From contig NZ_CP151843.1 in the NCBI RefSeq assembly GCF_038452265.1, positions 1,116,001-1,180,000 of the forward strand: a DNA stretch of 64,000 nt. The letters are read 5' to 3'. The notes beneath the pieces are model-generated. The model was not told the DNA's origin and searched no databases. It saw nothing but the letters and a program-made list of their open reading frames with translations. Below are positions 27,080 through 37,050 of the stretch, one piece after another. The DNA comes from Vibrio diazotrophicus (GTDB taxonomy: Bacteria; Pseudomonadota; Gammaproteobacteria; Enterobacterales; Vibrionaceae). The translations under genes were made by a program, and so were the position numbers. The first letter of the stretch is position 1. Each line of letters opens with the position of its first letter.

Positions 27080-28372
27080 ATGAAACCCTCTGTTGCTGCT
27101 ACTGGCGGCTGGTTGTTAATGCTTAGCGTATTACTTTCGCTCGTCGCTCAGATCACAGGTCTATTCAGCGGCTACTGGGCGGGAATTCCTATCTGGCTAG
27201 TCGTCATGCTGTTCGTGCCCTACGTCAAACCAACACAGAGAAAACAAATTATCCTGCTCATCGCAGTAGGCTCAATTGGCTTGCTCTACGGAGTGTTCAA
27301 AGGGCTTGATGGACGTTATCTGTTAAAAGCCTTAGATGCCAACCAAAACGTGGTGGCGATGATCGTCGGTGTTGGGTTTCTTCGTATTTTCGCAGTCAAT
27401 AGCGTCAAAACAGGAGAAACGCTTCCTCAAGGCAAAAGCGCTGTGATTCGGACTCTGCTTGGCGCTCATCTATTTGGCACTGTGCTCAACATCTCTTCCG
27501 TTATGATTATCGGCGATAAGCTGGCAACACAAAGCAAACTCAGCACAACTCAAGGTTTAGTGTTACTTCGAGGCTTCGCTGCCTGTGCGTTCTGGTCACC
27601 GTTTTTTGCTTCTATGGGTTTAGCGTTGACCAGTGCTCCCGGCTCAGAACTTGGTACCTTGGTAAGCTACGGTATTCCGGTATGCGCAGTGGCATTAGCC
27701 ATAAGCGGCTGGCAACTTGTTCGCCGCGCAGATGCAAACTCTGTTTCGGGCTACCCAATTTCTATCTACTCTTTGTGGATGCCCGCTTTACTTGCATCCG
27801 TTGTGATCGCCGCTCATAAGTTCTATCCGCACATTAGCGTGCTCTCTCTGGTGACTTTAACCTCTTTGTGCTTTATCGCTTTGTGGCTTCTGATTAATAA
27901 GGGCTATCACGCAATTGTCGCGGCACGTAACCATATTGAGTCTGGGATTGCCAATTCCAGCGGCGAAGTGGTTTTGTTTGCTGCCGCTGCAATGCTCGCC
28001 TCCGGAGTTGCTGCCTCTTTAGATGCAAAGAACATTCAATTAGCACCGCAACATTTTGGCCCGATTGAAGCTAGTGTGACTGTCGCCGTACTGATTGCTT
28101 TGGCGATGACAGGAATGCACCCAGTGACCAGTGTGGTACTGGCGGGCAGTGTACTTGCGCCTTCTATGGCAGACCCTAATATGCTTGGGCTGACTCTGCT
28201 GATGGGCTGGTCATTAGGCATTACCGCCTCACCTTTTTCTGGTGTCCAACTCAGTATTCAGTCTCGCTATGATATCAGTGCGAAAGCCTTGCTTAAGGCC
28301 AACTGGCGCTACATCACCATCATGTATCTGGTTTGCTGCTCTGTGCTCTGGTGGTATTCGACTCAGATATAA
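27080..28372 (+). CDS. Polytopic inner-membrane protein of unknown function
   Basis: 430 residues from the ATG at 27080; an upstream in-frame TTG at 27059 is less likely. About ten hydrophobic segments span the whole protein. Two blocks, TGMHPVTSVVLAGSVLAPSM and ITASPFSGVQLSIQSRY, recall the substrate loops of ion-transporter-superfamily carriers (Dcu, TRAP-DctM, NhaC-like), but no family could be named. It stands alone between nrtR and a small periplasmic protein gene. No strong Shine-Dalgarno is seen. Confidence 0.75.
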   Translation: MKPSVAATGGWLLMLSVLLSLVAQITGLFSGYWAGIPIWLVVMLFVPYVKPTQRKQIILLIAVGSIGLLYGVFKGLDGRYLLKALDANQNVVAMIVGVGFLRIFAVNSVKTGETLPQGKSAVIRTLLGAHLFGTVLNISSVMIIGDKLATQSKLSTTQGLVLLRGFAACAFWSPFFASMGLALTSAPGSELGTLVSYGIPVCAVALAISGWQLVRRADANSVSGYPISIYSLWMPALLASVVIAAHKFYPHISVLSLVTLTSLCFIALWLLINKGYHAIVAARNHIESGIANSSGEVVLFAAAAMLASGVAASLDAKNIQLAPQHFGPIEASVTVAVLIALAMTGMHPVTSVVLAGSVLAPSMADPNMLGLTLLMGWSLGITASPFSGVQLSIQSRYDISAKALLKANWRYITIMYLVCCSVLWWYSTQI

Positions 28373-28660
28373 CGCACTAAACCTTACTGTGTACGTAATA
28401 ATGCGAACAAAATTTGGTCAATAGTTTTACAGTGTTAGAAAAAACCGCAACTAAATCAGGATTGTCAGAAAGTTGAAGATAAGATTTCTATCGTTTGACA
28501 TTGGTTGACGGACTCCTTACATGTCTGTTGTTAGGATAATTTCGTGCTCAACATGCACATGATACCCAAACAACAAGTTGTCACGGGCAGATGAATAGCA
28601 TCAACACCGTGTCGCTTTTTGTCGGAAGGGCATAACAACGACAGTTAAAGGAGTATTCAC

Positions 28661-29005
28661 ATGAAAAAAGCGCTCGCATTAATCACTATGATGGTCGTAA
28701 GCGGTAGTGTATTGGCTGCTACCCAAACCAAACAATCAGAAACCACACTGCAAACAGAAGTGTTCAATTCTGAACAAAAAGCGCAGCAAGCAGGATTCAA
28801 AATTATTCACGATTTGAGAGAGTTATCTTCGGAAGAGCTCACTTTCAAGCTAGGTGTTGTTGAACCTCTGGTTGTTCCAGACAGCGTTAAAATCAACAAC
28901 AGCGAACTGAAAGTTGAATCAATTATGGTTGAACCGGACAAAACGTCTTATCGCGGTTTAGTCAATGTTGATTACCAATACGACATCAAAGATCATAACA
29001 ACTAG
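28661..29005 (+). CDS. Small periplasmic protein, DUF3316-like
   Basis: 114 residues: signal peptide MKKALALITMMVVSGSVLA, then a small mixed domain with no Cys. AAAGGAG precedes the ATG at a good distance. Length and pattern (NSEQKAQQAG... near the mature N-terminus) fit the vibrio-specific DUF3316 family as I remember it; the function is unknown. It is probably monocistronic. The 288-base gap before it shows no feature that I can name. Confidence 0.75.
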   Translation: MKKALALITMMVVSGSVLAATQTKQSETTLQTEVFNSEQKAQQAGFKIIHDLRELSSEELTFKLGVVEPLVVPDSVKINNSELKVESIMVEPDKTSYRGLVNVDYQYDIKDHNN

Positions 29006-29041
29006 CCTCGACTTCTTACCCCTATATAAGTTAGTCACGCT

Positions 29042-29071
29042 AAATTGATGACAACGGAGTGTCATCAATTT
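29042..29071. terminator. Perfect 12-bp hairpin between convergent genes
   Basis: AAATTGATGACA (29042-29053) and TGTCATCAATTT (29060-29071) with loop ACGGAG. It lacks a T-run on either strand but sits between two convergent stops, so a bidirectional 3'-end hairpin is the likely role. Confidence 0.55.
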
Positions 29072-29099
29072 GCTGCTTACCAAACTAACAGGTGATCTA

Positions 29100-30647
29100 T
29101 CAGTTACGTTCAAACTGACTGATGAGTCTCTGCAACTCTTTAAGATTTGCTACCAACACTCTGGTACGGTTCACCGAGTCAGCCGAAGACTGAGCGGTTT
29201 TTTCCGTTAACGTCTTAATATTGACCGCATTCGCGGTGATCTCTTTGGTCGCAATCGCCTGCTGCTCTACTGCAACCGCTATCTGCTGACTTCGGTCAGA
29301 TACCTGCTCCAGTTTTGACGTGATATCGTTGATCATCCCGCCAGTTTCGTCTGCGCTTACAATACACTGCTGAGACAAATCTGAACCACGCTGAATGGCG
29401 TTTACACCTTGAGCCGCAAGATCTTGCAGTTCTGTAATCATGCTATGAATTTCGGTTGTCGAGTCATTGGTTTTAATCGCTAAATGACGAACTTCGTCTG
29501 CCACCACAGCAAATCCCCGACCAGACTCTCCAGCTCGTGCAGCTTCAATCGCCGCGTTTAACGCAAGTAAATTGGTTTGCTCTGAAATCGCACAGATCAC
29601 ATCTAGGATCGATTCAACCTGCTTGGTATGGGCAGACAATGTTTTCAAAATAGTCTGGCTGTTGAGCAGCTCTTTATCCAACTCATTAACTTTGCTCACG
29701 GTTGCTTTAATGCTCTTTAAGCCAGTAATGGATTCAGAACGAGCTTCCTGAGTGAGTTGAGAAGTCAGCGAAGCCGCACTGGCGATATCGTGAATAGAGT
29801 ATGTAAGTTCCTCTACTGCTGATGCGACTTGTTCCGTTTCAGCATGTTGCGCGGTTAAGCTTTGCTCTATCGATTTGGCCGTTTCAAACTCATGTTGGGC
29901 ATCTTTCAAAATACGACCAGAAGTATCACCGCTTCGCGCTGTAACAGCTCTTAACTCAGCCTTGCGCATCATAAGAGCGAGTTCCACTTGGGAAAACTCG
30001 TCGCGACGGCCGGTATACACCTTTTCTAACAGAGGATTGGAATAGGCTTCGCTAGCCAATGCCTGCATATGACTTAATCGGCGCTGTACATGGGCGATTC
30101 CGATCATTAGCGCTAACAGAAATGCACTGGAAAGCGCACCCAATAGCCAAGTCTGCTGCTGCAACATCCAATATAGATTGGTTGCCAATCCGAGAACACT
30201 TATCAGCATCAGAAGTTTGGTTAAAGGAGAACGTGTGAGGGAGATTTTTTTGCCCGCGTTAATTGCTTTGTAAAGCGCATCAGCGCGCTTCACCTGTTCA
30301 GCCGTGGGTTTAGAGCGAACCGATTGATACTCAATGATCTCGCCCTTATCGTTTTTTATCGGTGTGACGAATGCAGAAACCCAGTAATGCTTAGAGCTTT
30401 TACATTTGTTTTTAACTATCCCCATCCAGCTTTTGCCTTCCTGGATGTAGCTCCATAGTTGTCCGAACGCCGCTTTGGGCATATCTCCATGACGAACTAG
30501 GTTATGAGGATTACCCAGCAACTCTTCCTGCGAGTACTCAGCAATGTCACAAAACACTTGGTTTGCATAAGTGATGTGACTAGAACGATCAGTTGTAGAA
30601 ATAAAACTGACGTGATCTGGGTAATCTTTGTTTTCAGTAACTTCCAT
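29100..30647 (-). CDS. PAS-domain methyl-accepting chemotaxis protein (Aer-like)
   Basis: 515 residues from the ATG at 30647. An N-terminal PAS domain (about residues 10-120; [33 protein letters not shown]) is followed by a short hydrophobic anchor (about 155-200), and a cytoplasmic signalling domain with the hairpin tip [20 protein letters not shown]. There is no periplasmic ligand domain. This is the Aer arrangement, in which a PAS-bound FAD reports redox or energy state to CheA/CheW. A GTG five codons upstream is an alternative start. Confidence 0.88.
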   Translation of the reverse strand: MEVTENKDYPDHVSFISTTDRSSHITYANQVFCDIAEYSQEELLGNPHNLVRHGDMPKAAFGQLWSYIQEGKSWMGIVKNKCKSSKHYWVSAFVTPIKNDKGEIIEYQSVRSKPTAEQVKRADALYKAINAGKKISLTRSPLTKLLMLISVLGLATNLYWMLQQQTWLLGALSSAFLLALMIGIAHVQRRLSHMQALASEAYSNPLLEKVYTGRRDEFSQVELALMMRKAELRAVTARSGDTSGRILKDAQHEFETAKSIEQSLTAQHAETEQVASAVEELTYSIHDIASAASLTSQLTQEARSESITGLKSIKATVSKVNELDKELLNSQTILKTLSAHTKQVESILDVICAISEQTNLLALNAAIEAARAGESGRGFAVVADEVRHLAIKTNDSTTEIHSMITELQDLAAQGVNAIQRGSDLSQQCIVSADETGGMINDITSKLEQVSDRSQQIAVAVEQQAIATKEITANAVNIKTLTEKTAQSSADSVNRTRVLVANLKELQRLISQFERN

Positions 30648-30832
30648 GCAAATAGCGCCCACTAACGTTCATGTTGAAATGTAATTTCAAAAATTACGAT
30701 ATATTTTGCAGCTTTTTTAACATGGGATAGCCGTCGCGACTTTGACCCTAATCAATTCAGAAACTTATCAATAAGATGCTTATCATAACTGAGACAAATG
30801 AACATTTTTGCATCGTATCGTTTTTAACTACA

Positions 30833-32008
30833 TCAAGCCCAACGGAATAGACGTACTTCATTTCCTTCTTCTGGCTGTTTAGGAATATTCAGAGAGAGCA
30901 GCAGTGATACACACGCCATGCCTGCACCGATATAGAACACCGCCGCTGGCGATATGAGCCATAGCATACCGAAGCTTACTGGAATAATGACGGCTGCAAT
31001 ATGGTTGATGGTAAATGCCACACCGGCTGTCGACGCCATATCGGCTGGATCGGCGATTTTTTGAAAGTAGGTTTTCACAGCCAGAGCCAAGGCGAAGAAA
31101 AGATGGTCTATGACATAAAGTCCCGCAGCCCAGTGCGCATCTGTCACCACAGCATAGCCAACAAAGACACCAATCAACCCAACATACTCAACAATTAACG
31201 CTTTGCGTTCGCCAACCACACCGATAAAACGACCAATTTTTTTGGCAAATAAGAAGTTAAAACCGTAGTTGATCAAGAAAAGTAACGTGATGTCTGCTGC
31301 TGTATAACCGAACTTCTCAACCATTAAGAAGCCAGCAAACACAGTGAAGATCTGGCGGCGAGCCCCACTCATAAAGGTCAAAGCGTAGTAAAGCCAGTAA
31401 CGCTTACGTAAAACCAATTTCTTGTTTTGCGGTGTAGCCGATTTGAACTCTGGAAATGCAACGGCAGCGACAATAACTAGGGCCAAAGCAAGTCCGCCAG
31501 TAATGCCATACACCCATTCATAACTTAAATGCAATTGCTCAAGCATGATCCACAATGCGCTGTAAGTCAGCAGCGACGCCAGTGCGCCTATAGAGATCAT
31601 CTTACCGAGCATTTCTGGTGCTTCATCTTTACTGAGCCACTGCAGTGATAATGACTGCTTTAATGTTTCGAAATAATGGAAACCCGTAGACATCAACAAA
31701 GTGGTTAGCAACAAGCCGGTCAAAGAAGGAAACAACCCCGTGATTGCTGTACCTAACGTCAGCATCATAAGGGAGATCAACAGAAAGCGTTGCTCTCGGA
31801 TAAAAAGCAGCACAAAAACAGCAGTGAAAGCGAGAAACCCCGGTACTTCACGAACACTTTGCAACAAACCGATATCGGCTCCATCAAAGTTCGCTTTTTC
31901 AATCACAAAGTTATTGAGCAGTGCCATCCAACTAGCAAACGCAATCGGAACAATCGCTGAAATAACCATTAAGAAGTTTTGTGGGGTACGCCAAGTTTTA
32001 GTGTTCAT
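30833..32008 (-). CDS. Major facilitator superfamily transporter
   Basis: 391 residues with about 12 membrane segments, start taken at MNTKTWRTPQNF (32008); ATG codons at 32035 and 32023 are in frame but would add a hydrophobic tail without family support. Polar loops between helices 6 and 7 (PEFKSATPQNKKLVLRKRYW) mark the halves. No substrate signature was recognised. Confidence 0.8.
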   Translation of the reverse strand: MNTKTWRTPQNFLMVISAIVPIAFASWMALLNNFVIEKANFDGADIGLLQSVREVPGFLAFTAVFVLLFIREQRFLLISLMMLTLGTAITGLFPSLTGLLLTTLLMSTGFHYFETLKQSLSLQWLSKDEAPEMLGKMISIGALASLLTYSALWIMLEQLHLSYEWVYGITGGLALALVIVAAVAFPEFKSATPQNKKLVLRKRYWLYYALTFMSGARRQIFTVFAGFLMVEKFGYTAADITLLFLINYGFNFLFAKKIGRFIGVVGERKALIVEYVGLIGVFVGYAVVTDAHWAAGLYVIDHLFFALALAVKTYFQKIADPADMASTAGVAFTINHIAAVIIPVSFGMLWLISPAAVFYIGAGMACVSLLLSLNIPKQPEEGNEVRLFRWA

Positions 32009-32121
32009 TAAAAGTATTATCATCCTTGTTATCATATTATCAGTCTAACCAATACCGCTTTAGCTGTAACCTAACTATTAATACTAGGGTCTCCAGATCC
32101 TGATAAAAATAGGAGCAATCG

Positions 32122-33087
32122 ATGCAAATCCGTTTTGCTACCGCAAACTTATTCAACTATCTCGCTCCCCCTAACGCATTTTACGAGTTCAATAATATTT
32201 ACGAGCTCAACCAATGGCATAAAAAACAACAGTGGTTAGAACGGAAATTATTAACCTTAGATGCGGATGTGATCGGGTTTCAGGAGATCTTCAGTGCAGA
32301 GGCGCTGGAGGCTCAGTTAAAGCCGCTAGGCTATTCATATTTCGCTGTTGTAGACCAGCCAAAGGTCTCTCAAGACTACATCTACACTCACCCAGTAGTC
32401 GGTATTGCTTCACGTTATGAGCTGACAGAAATAGAGGCCGTTGAGGCCAAGAAACCAAATTCTGATGATGCTTTTACCTTCTATCGTAAACCGCTTCGAG
32501 CTACGTTGAACCATCCTGTGCTAGGGAAAGTGGATGTCTATATCGTTCACTTTAAATCACAGCGCCCGACATTAGAAGACAAGGAAGAGGGTTCGAGCGT
32601 GTTTGAAACATGGCAACAAGAAAACTATGGCAACTGGCTTTCTACTGTGCAACGCGGATTCGAGGCAACACTATTGCATCACGCTATTATGGAGAGAAAA
32701 CGAACCACTGGGCATCCGGTGGTGCTTATGGGGGACTTTAACCAACGACTTGATTGCCAAGAGTTCGCCTGTTTACGTTCGACTCACCGTTTTCGCCAGC
32801 CGGATTCTTACCTGCCGCTCCTTCCCTACCATCTTATCGATAGCTGGGAGCTGTATTGCCATACGGGAAAGGTTCAGCGTCAGCCAACTCATTACACCGG
32901 AGCTTCAGGGCAAGTTTTGGATTACATACTGATGTCGAGCGAATTCGGCTTAGAGACAGACCGCAATATCGCCCGAGTCATTGATTTTCATGTTGAGGAT
33001 CAGCATTTGGTCAACCCAAGTTTCGAGCAGGATAAATTCGCCAGTGACCATGCATTTGTGAGCGTCACGCTAGAATTACGCTCGTAA
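32122..33087 (+). CDS. Endonuclease/exonuclease/phosphatase-family protein
   Basis: 321 residues with the EEP metal-dependent fold: ATANLFNY at the N-terminus, GFQEIF (catalytic Glu), HFKSQRP, LMGDFNQR (Asp/Asn) and SDHAFVSV (Asp/His) at the C-terminus. Family members cleave phosphodiesters or phosphomonoesters in nucleic acids or lipids; the substrate here is unknown. No signal peptide is seen. AGGAG lies before the ATG. The gene end overlaps the convergent GNAT gene by 12 bases. Confidence 0.85.
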   Translation: MQIRFATANLFNYLAPPNAFYEFNNIYELNQWHKKQQWLERKLLTLDADVIGFQEIFSAEALEAQLKPLGYSYFAVVDQPKVSQDYIYTHPVVGIASRYELTEIEAVEAKKPNSDDAFTFYRKPLRATLNHPVLGKVDVYIVHFKSQRPTLEDKEEGSSVFETWQQENYGNWLSTVQRGFEATLLHHAIMERKRTTGHPVVLMGDFNQRLDCQEFACLRSTHRFRQPDSYLPLLPYHLIDSWELYCHTGKVQRQPTHYTGASGQVLDYILMSSEFGLETDRNIARVIDFHVEDQHLVNPSFEQDKFASDHAFVSVTLELRS

Positions 33088-33354
33088 ATGTTGCCATTGC
33101 GGATGACGGTCTAAATAGTGTTTTACGTAACTGCAAACGGGCACAATCTTAAACCCTTGCGTTTCAATCAGTGGTAAAACGCTTTCCATCATAATTTTTC
33201 CGTAGCCTTTTCCCTGTAATTCTTGCGGGACTTTGGTTGACGTTATATGCATAGCCTTATCGAAGAACTGATAGCGCACAACCGCGTAATGGTCACCTTC
33301 AAGGTGGACACGAAAGCACTCGTTCTCTCTGTCGTAAATAACGGTATGTTCCAT
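33076..33354 (-). CDS. Small GNAT-family N-acetyltransferase (COG2388 type)
   Basis: 92 residues from the ATG at 33354. The core ITSTKVPQELQGKGYGKIMM carries the acetyl-CoA-binding Q-x-x-G-x-G loop, and the protein has only the minimal fold, as in the YidJ/YjdJ group. GGAT precedes the start; a TTG four codons upstream is unlikely. Its 3' end overlaps the end of the EEP gene on the other strand. Confidence 0.82.
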   Translation of the reverse strand: MEHTVIYDRENECFRVHLEGDHYAVVRYQFFDKAMHITSTKVPQELQGKGYGKIMMESVLPLIETQGFKIVPVCSYVKHYLDRHPQWQHLRA

Positions 33355-33477
33355 TTTTATATCCAAAATGATAATTAATTCTTAATTTATAAGCTTGGTG
33401 AATTGAAAGTCTGAATGCATCACCATAAAATCTCAACTCTTAAAAAAAATTATAAATTATCTTGTTGGAGATTATGG

Positions 33478-34230
33478 ATGAGCTCGCCGCAAACAGCGAC
33501 TAAAAGTACTAAAACAAATGTCGCGAAAGCGACTAAATCCGTTATCACCCTCAATAGTACCGATGCTCTTGCAATGGTCGAACACGGTAGCGAATTGAAG
33601 CTGAACATTACCACTCCCGTCGGCACAAAGTTTATCTGTAGAACACCATTTATCGGTACTCACTCTGATACTTATCTTCTCGCTGAAATTCCAAATATCT
33701 CAGCCAGTGATATGAGCTTTTATTTTCAAGAAGGTTTTTGGATCAATATCCGTGCAATATCTTCGCGTGGCGAAGGCGCAATGATCCACTTTCGCAGTCA
33801 GTTATTGCATGTCGTTCAAGAGCCAATCCCGCTGGCCATGCTGTCAATACCAAGCTCAATGCAAGTAACTCAACTGAGAAAAGAACCTCGCTTTGACGTC
33901 AATCTGCCAGGAAGAGTAATTTGTGGTGAACACAAAGCCAGTGGCGAAGTCCGTGATTTATCAAAGTGTGGCTGTCGATTTATCGCCCCACCAGTAGGCA
34001 AAACTTATCAAGTTGGCGAAATGGTCTCGATAGAAATATTTGCAGATCAGCGTGGCACCAAAGTTTTCGCGCCATTAACGGGTAAAGTTTGTAACCTACA
34101 ACGTTCCACCCACTATGCACGTTACGGAATGGAGTTTGACGAAGCAGGGCAAAAGAACGCTAAGAATCTACTTAGTCAGTTAAAGTTCAACGGAACCAAG
34201 CTAACATTGAACATCGAGCGCATTGCATAA
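33478..34230 (+). CDS. PilZ-domain c-di-GMP effector with YcgR-like N-terminus
   Basis: 250 residues from the ATG at 33478, which has GGAG at 7 bases. Residues about 30-125 form a YcgR-type N-terminal barrel; residues about 130-240 form a PilZ domain with the c-di-GMP-binding arginine motif RKEPRF and the DLSKCGCRF loop (D-x-S-x-x-G). Proteins of this layout link c-di-GMP to flagellar brake, matrix or surface functions. The output here is not predictable. It is monocistronic. Confidence 0.85.
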   Translation: MSSPQTATKSTKTNVAKATKSVITLNSTDALAMVEHGSELKLNITTPVGTKFICRTPFIGTHSDTYLLAEIPNISASDMSFYFQEGFWINIRAISSRGEGAMIHFRSQLLHVVQEPIPLAMLSIPSSMQVTQLRKEPRFDVNLPGRVICGEHKASGEVRDLSKCGCRFIAPPVGKTYQVGEMVSIEIFADQRGTKVFAPLTGKVCNLQRSTHYARYGMEFDEAGQKNAKNLLSQLKFNGTKLTLNIERIA

Positions 34231-34324
34231 CGCCTAAATTTATCAAGTTCTCACCAAAACCTAGGAGTATGGACGTTCCTTTTTCGTTATACTCCTCGTC
34301 ACTATTCTCATTTAAAGGTTTGAA

Positions 34325-35245
34325 ATGAACTACTTTAGTACTTTCATTAAAGGAATGGCGATGGGCGCAGCGGATGTTGTTCCCGGCGTTTCAGGTGGTA
34401 CCATCGCATTCATTACCGGCATTTACGACACTTTGCTGGAAAGTATTCGACGCATAAATCCAAGCTTACTCGGCATTTGCAAGCGCGAAGGTTTTTCCGC
34501 TGCATTCCAGTATATTAATGGCTTTTTCCTCATTTCGCTGTTTGCAGGAATATTCACCAGTATTGCTACTTTTGCAAAACTCATCTCTTGGGCACTGGTC
34601 ACTCACCCTATCCCAACTTGGTCTTTCTTCTTTGGTTTAATCCTTGTTTCGGTATACCACATGCTCAAACAAGTGGAGCACAAAACCGCATCGCGTTGGG
34701 TATGTTTGGCTCTAGGTGTCGCCTTTGCTTATAGCATTACGATTTTGAAACCACTTAGCCTCGAACTTAGCAACATCAACATCATCTTTGCAGGTGCAAT
34801 CGCTATTTGCGCGATGATCTTGCCGGGTATTTCAGGCAGTTTCATTTTGCTGCTAATTGGCATGTATGCAACGGTATTGGGTGCGGTGAAAAACGCACAA
34901 ATCGACGTCTTACTATTGTTTTTATCTGGCTGTGTGATTGGCTTACTGAGTTTCTCTCACGTGCTTTCTTGGCTGCTTAAACGATTCCGTGAAGTCACCT
35001 TAATGTTCCTCACGGGTTTAATGCTGGGCACTTTGCCGAAAATCTGGCCGTGGAAAGAGACGATTTCATGGCGCACTAACTCTCATGGTGAACAAGTGCC
35101 ACTGGTTCAGCACAACTTGTCGCCATTTGAGTTTGAAGCGATCACCTCTCAGTCTTCGCAGCTAGTGATTGCTGTTGTCTTTATGTGCTGTGCAATCGCT
35201 TTAGTTTGGGGACTAGAAAAATACGCAGAGAAACACGACGTTTAA
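34325..35245 (+). CDS. DUF368 polyprenyl-phosphate transporter (PopT-like)
   Basis: 306 residues, polytopic. Two related halves carry VPGVSGGTIAFITGIYD near the N-terminus and LPGISGSFILLLIGMYATV in the middle, the internal-repeat signature of DUF368. Recent work identifies DUF368 proteins (PopT) as carriers that return undecaprenyl phosphate across the cytoplasmic membrane, with V. cholerae among the species studied. AAAGG precedes the ATG. An inverted repeat AATAGGCG / CGCCTATT (35263-35286) follows the stop. Confidence 0.88.
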   Translation: MNYFSTFIKGMAMGAADVVPGVSGGTIAFITGIYDTLLESIRRINPSLLGICKREGFSAAFQYINGFFLISLFAGIFTSIATFAKLISWALVTHPIPTWSFFFGLILVSVYHMLKQVEHKTASRWVCLALGVAFAYSITILKPLSLELSNINIIFAGAIAICAMILPGISGSFILLLIGMYATVLGAVKNAQIDVLLLFLSGCVIGLLSFSHVLSWLLKRFREVTLMFLTGLMLGTLPKIWPWKETISWRTNSHGEQVPLVQHNLSPFEFEAITSQSSQLVIAVVFMCCAIALVWGLEKYAEKHDV

Positions 35246-35383
35246 TCGTTTCAGATTCCCTTAATAGGCGGCTTCAGTCGCCTATTCATCTCCTCAATGT
35301 TTGCTTGAACCCTTCCACATTTTGCCCTACTTTTCCTAAACTTAATCTCCGTTTATGCTAGGATGCGCACACCTTTCCTAACC

Positions 35384-35824
35384 ATGTGTAAGAAAATGCG
35401 TTCAGCGTTAAAACTACTCTTCATTATTGCCGCACTTCTTGCTGGTTTCTTTGCAAGCGACATCATTAAGCTCTTCTCATCTGAAACAAAGAGCACTGAT
35501 CTGTCTCAATACTGCGTATTGTCAACGACCCCTTGCTCGCAGCAGAATATCTCAATGACTCTTGCTCAGGACAAAGTACATCCTCTGGTGGCAAATCGTC
35601 TCTCGGTTTCATGGCCTAACAGCGATTCTGAGCAGCTTGAGCTGCGACTACAAGGTGTCGAAATGGACATGGGAACCGTAAAATACGTACTTAAGAAAAC
35701 AGAGTCTGGCAAATTTGAATCTGACATCATATTGCCCGTATGTACCAGTGACTCAATGACATGGGTAGGACAACTCACTGACGGTAAAACAACGGTTCTA
35801 CCAGCATTAAGGATGGAACGATGA
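35384..35824 (+). CDS. Membrane-anchored protein of a copper-delivery operon
   Basis: 146 residues from the ATG at 35384; 35396 is an equally possible start. An N-terminal membrane helix (LLFIIAALLAGFFASDII) is followed by a periplasmic domain of about 115 residues with three Cys (YCVLSTTPCSQ and PVCTSD). Its stop overlaps the start of the SCO gene (ATGA), so it is translationally coupled to it. The Cys spacing and neighbours suggest a role in copper or thiol handling, but no family was recognised. Confidence 0.75.
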   Translation: MCKKMRSALKLLFIIAALLAGFFASDIIKLFSSETKSTDLSQYCVLSTTPCSQQNISMTLAQDKVHPLVANRLSVSWPNSDSEQLELRLQGVEMDMGTVKYVLKKTESGKFESDIILPVCTSDSMTWVGQLTDGKTTVLPALRMER

Positions 35825-36423
35825 GTAAAAATTGGTCTTTAGTTTTAATCATGGCATTCGTACTTGGTTTTGGTACCAAAAGCTATTTTGATTCTCAGAA
35901 AACGCTAGAACAAGAAGAGATGCAATCCGCGTCTGACGTAACACTGTACGGTGAAAAAAACCAAGCGGTGAATATCTTTGATACGTCGGACAAGCGTATC
36001 CGTATTGTCTATTTTGGCTTTACTCGTTGTCCGGACGTTTGCCCAACTTCGCTTGCCATGCTGGCAGGGGCATTAAATCAGATTGATGATGAAACAAAAA
36101 AACAGCTAAGACCCATGTTTGTTTCGTTAGATCCAGAGCGTGATGATGCAGAGTCTTCTGCGACCTATGCTCACTACTTCCATGCAATGATAGAGGGCCT
36201 ATCTGGCTCTCTGGATATTACAGCATCGTTGGCGAATCGATACGGCGTGATTTTTCGTAAAACCGAATTACCTAACTCGGAGCTCAAGTACACGCTCGAC
36301 CACAGCTCCTATTTTTATTTCTTAAAACCCGATGGCACTCTAATAACAAAAGTTCCACATACGCAGAACCCTGCGCCAATAGTGGAAGCGATAAAAGAAG
36401 TCACTCAACCAACAAAAGGATGA
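35821..36423 (+). CDS. SCO1/SenC-family copper/thiol-disulfide protein
   Basis: 200 residues: an uncleaved N-terminal membrane anchor, then a thioredoxin-like fold with the SCO copper motif FTRCPDVCPTS (CxxxC) and the distal ligand His in TLDHSSYFYF. SCO proteins deliver Cu to, or reduce, the CuA site of heme-copper oxidases. It lies between a coupled membrane-anchored protein and a PCuAC chaperone gene 4 bases downstream, so the three genes are one operon. Confidence 0.9.
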   Translation: MSKNWSLVLIMAFVLGFGTKSYFDSQKTLEQEEMQSASDVTLYGEKNQAVNIFDTSDKRIRIVYFGFTRCPDVCPTSLAMLAGALNQIDDETKKQLRPMFVSLDPERDDAESSATYAHYFHAMIEGLSGSLDITASLANRYGVIFRKTELPNSELKYTLDHSSYFYFLKPDGTLITKVPHTQNPAPIVEAIKEVTQPTKG

Positions 36424-36427
36424 AACA

Positions 36428-36877
36428 ATGAAAGGTAAAGCCCTGTTACTCATCAGCTTATTAGCAAGCCCTTTAGCCTACGCAAAAATGGACATCATGG
36501 TTCATAACCCCTACGCGAGAGCGACACCTCCTACCGCAGTAACCAGCGCAGTATTTGGTGACATTGTTAACCGAAGCGACACTGACCGATACATTGTTTC
36601 AGCAACCACACAAGCAGCCGGAAAAGTAGAATTGCATGACGTCATCAATGAAGGTGATGTGATGAAAATGCGTCAGGTTTCAGAGTTAAAAGTCCCGGCC
36701 AAAGGCAAACTGGAATTGAAGCCGGGTAGCTTCCACATCATGTTATTTAAACTGCCAAAACCATTGGCTGAAAATGAAGAAATCGATATTCAACTCACCT
36801 TCAAAAATGGTGAGCAACTCACTTTTAAAGCACCAGTTAAAAAGGTCATGAGTGGCATGAAAATGGAACATAATTAA
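36428..36877 (+). CDS. PCuAC-type periplasmic copper chaperone
   Basis: 149 residues: signal peptide MKGKALLLISLLASPLAYA, then a DUF461/PCuAC domain with the copper ligands in ELHDVINEGDVMKMR and FHIMLF (H...M...HxM pattern). The C-terminal tail GMKMEHN adds further Met/His. PCuAC proteins bind Cu(I) and pass it to SCO or directly to cytochrome oxidase. It is the last gene of the copper operon. Confidence 0.9.
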   Translation: MKGKALLLISLLASPLAYAKMDIMVHNPYARATPPTAVTSAVFGDIVNRSDTDRYIVSATTQAAGKVELHDVINEGDVMKMRQVSELKVPAKGKLELKPGSFHIMLFKLPKPLAENEEIDIQLTFKNGEQLTFKAPVKKVMSGMKMEHN

Positions 36878-36930
36878 TACCAAAGCGACTGCAGCTGCGG
36901 TCCAACTTTTGTATTGATAAGACCATAAAA

Positions 36931-36954
36931 AAGAGGTGGGCATTCCCGCCTCTT
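36931..36954. terminator. Terminator-like hairpin after the copper operon
   Basis: AAGAGGTGGG pairs with CCCGCCTCTT (one G-U) with a 4-base loop. The better T-run is on the minus strand; on the plus strand it is followed by CTGCTATTATTT. Confidence 0.6.
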
Positions 36955-37002
36955 CTGCTATTATTTGCATAGATTTAAACCAGAAATATTTAGGAGATTT
37001 TG

Positions 37003-37050
37003 ATGATTGTACTTAAAACCCACCGCGCAACTTCAGAGAAGAAAGCTTAA
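37003..37050 (+). CDS. Possible 15-residue leader peptide upstream of rsgA2
   Basis: ATG at 37003 has a strong Shine-Dalgarno (TAGGAG, 7 bases away) and reads MIVLKTHRATSEKKA then TAA. It is followed by a hairpin CCCGGT / ACCGGG (37079-37100) and another, AGACAGCGTA / TACGCGTGTCT (37144-37166), which ends just before the rsgA ribosome-binding site. The arrangement suits a short leader peptide or a small RNA, but the evidence is only the good initiation signal. Confidence 0.35.
   Translation: MIVLKTHRATSEKKA

Noticed and set aside
36743..36970. 75-codon minus-strand open frame at the end of the copper operon
   Set aside because: Antisense to the PCuAC gene and spans the terminator hairpin; no ribosome-binding site.
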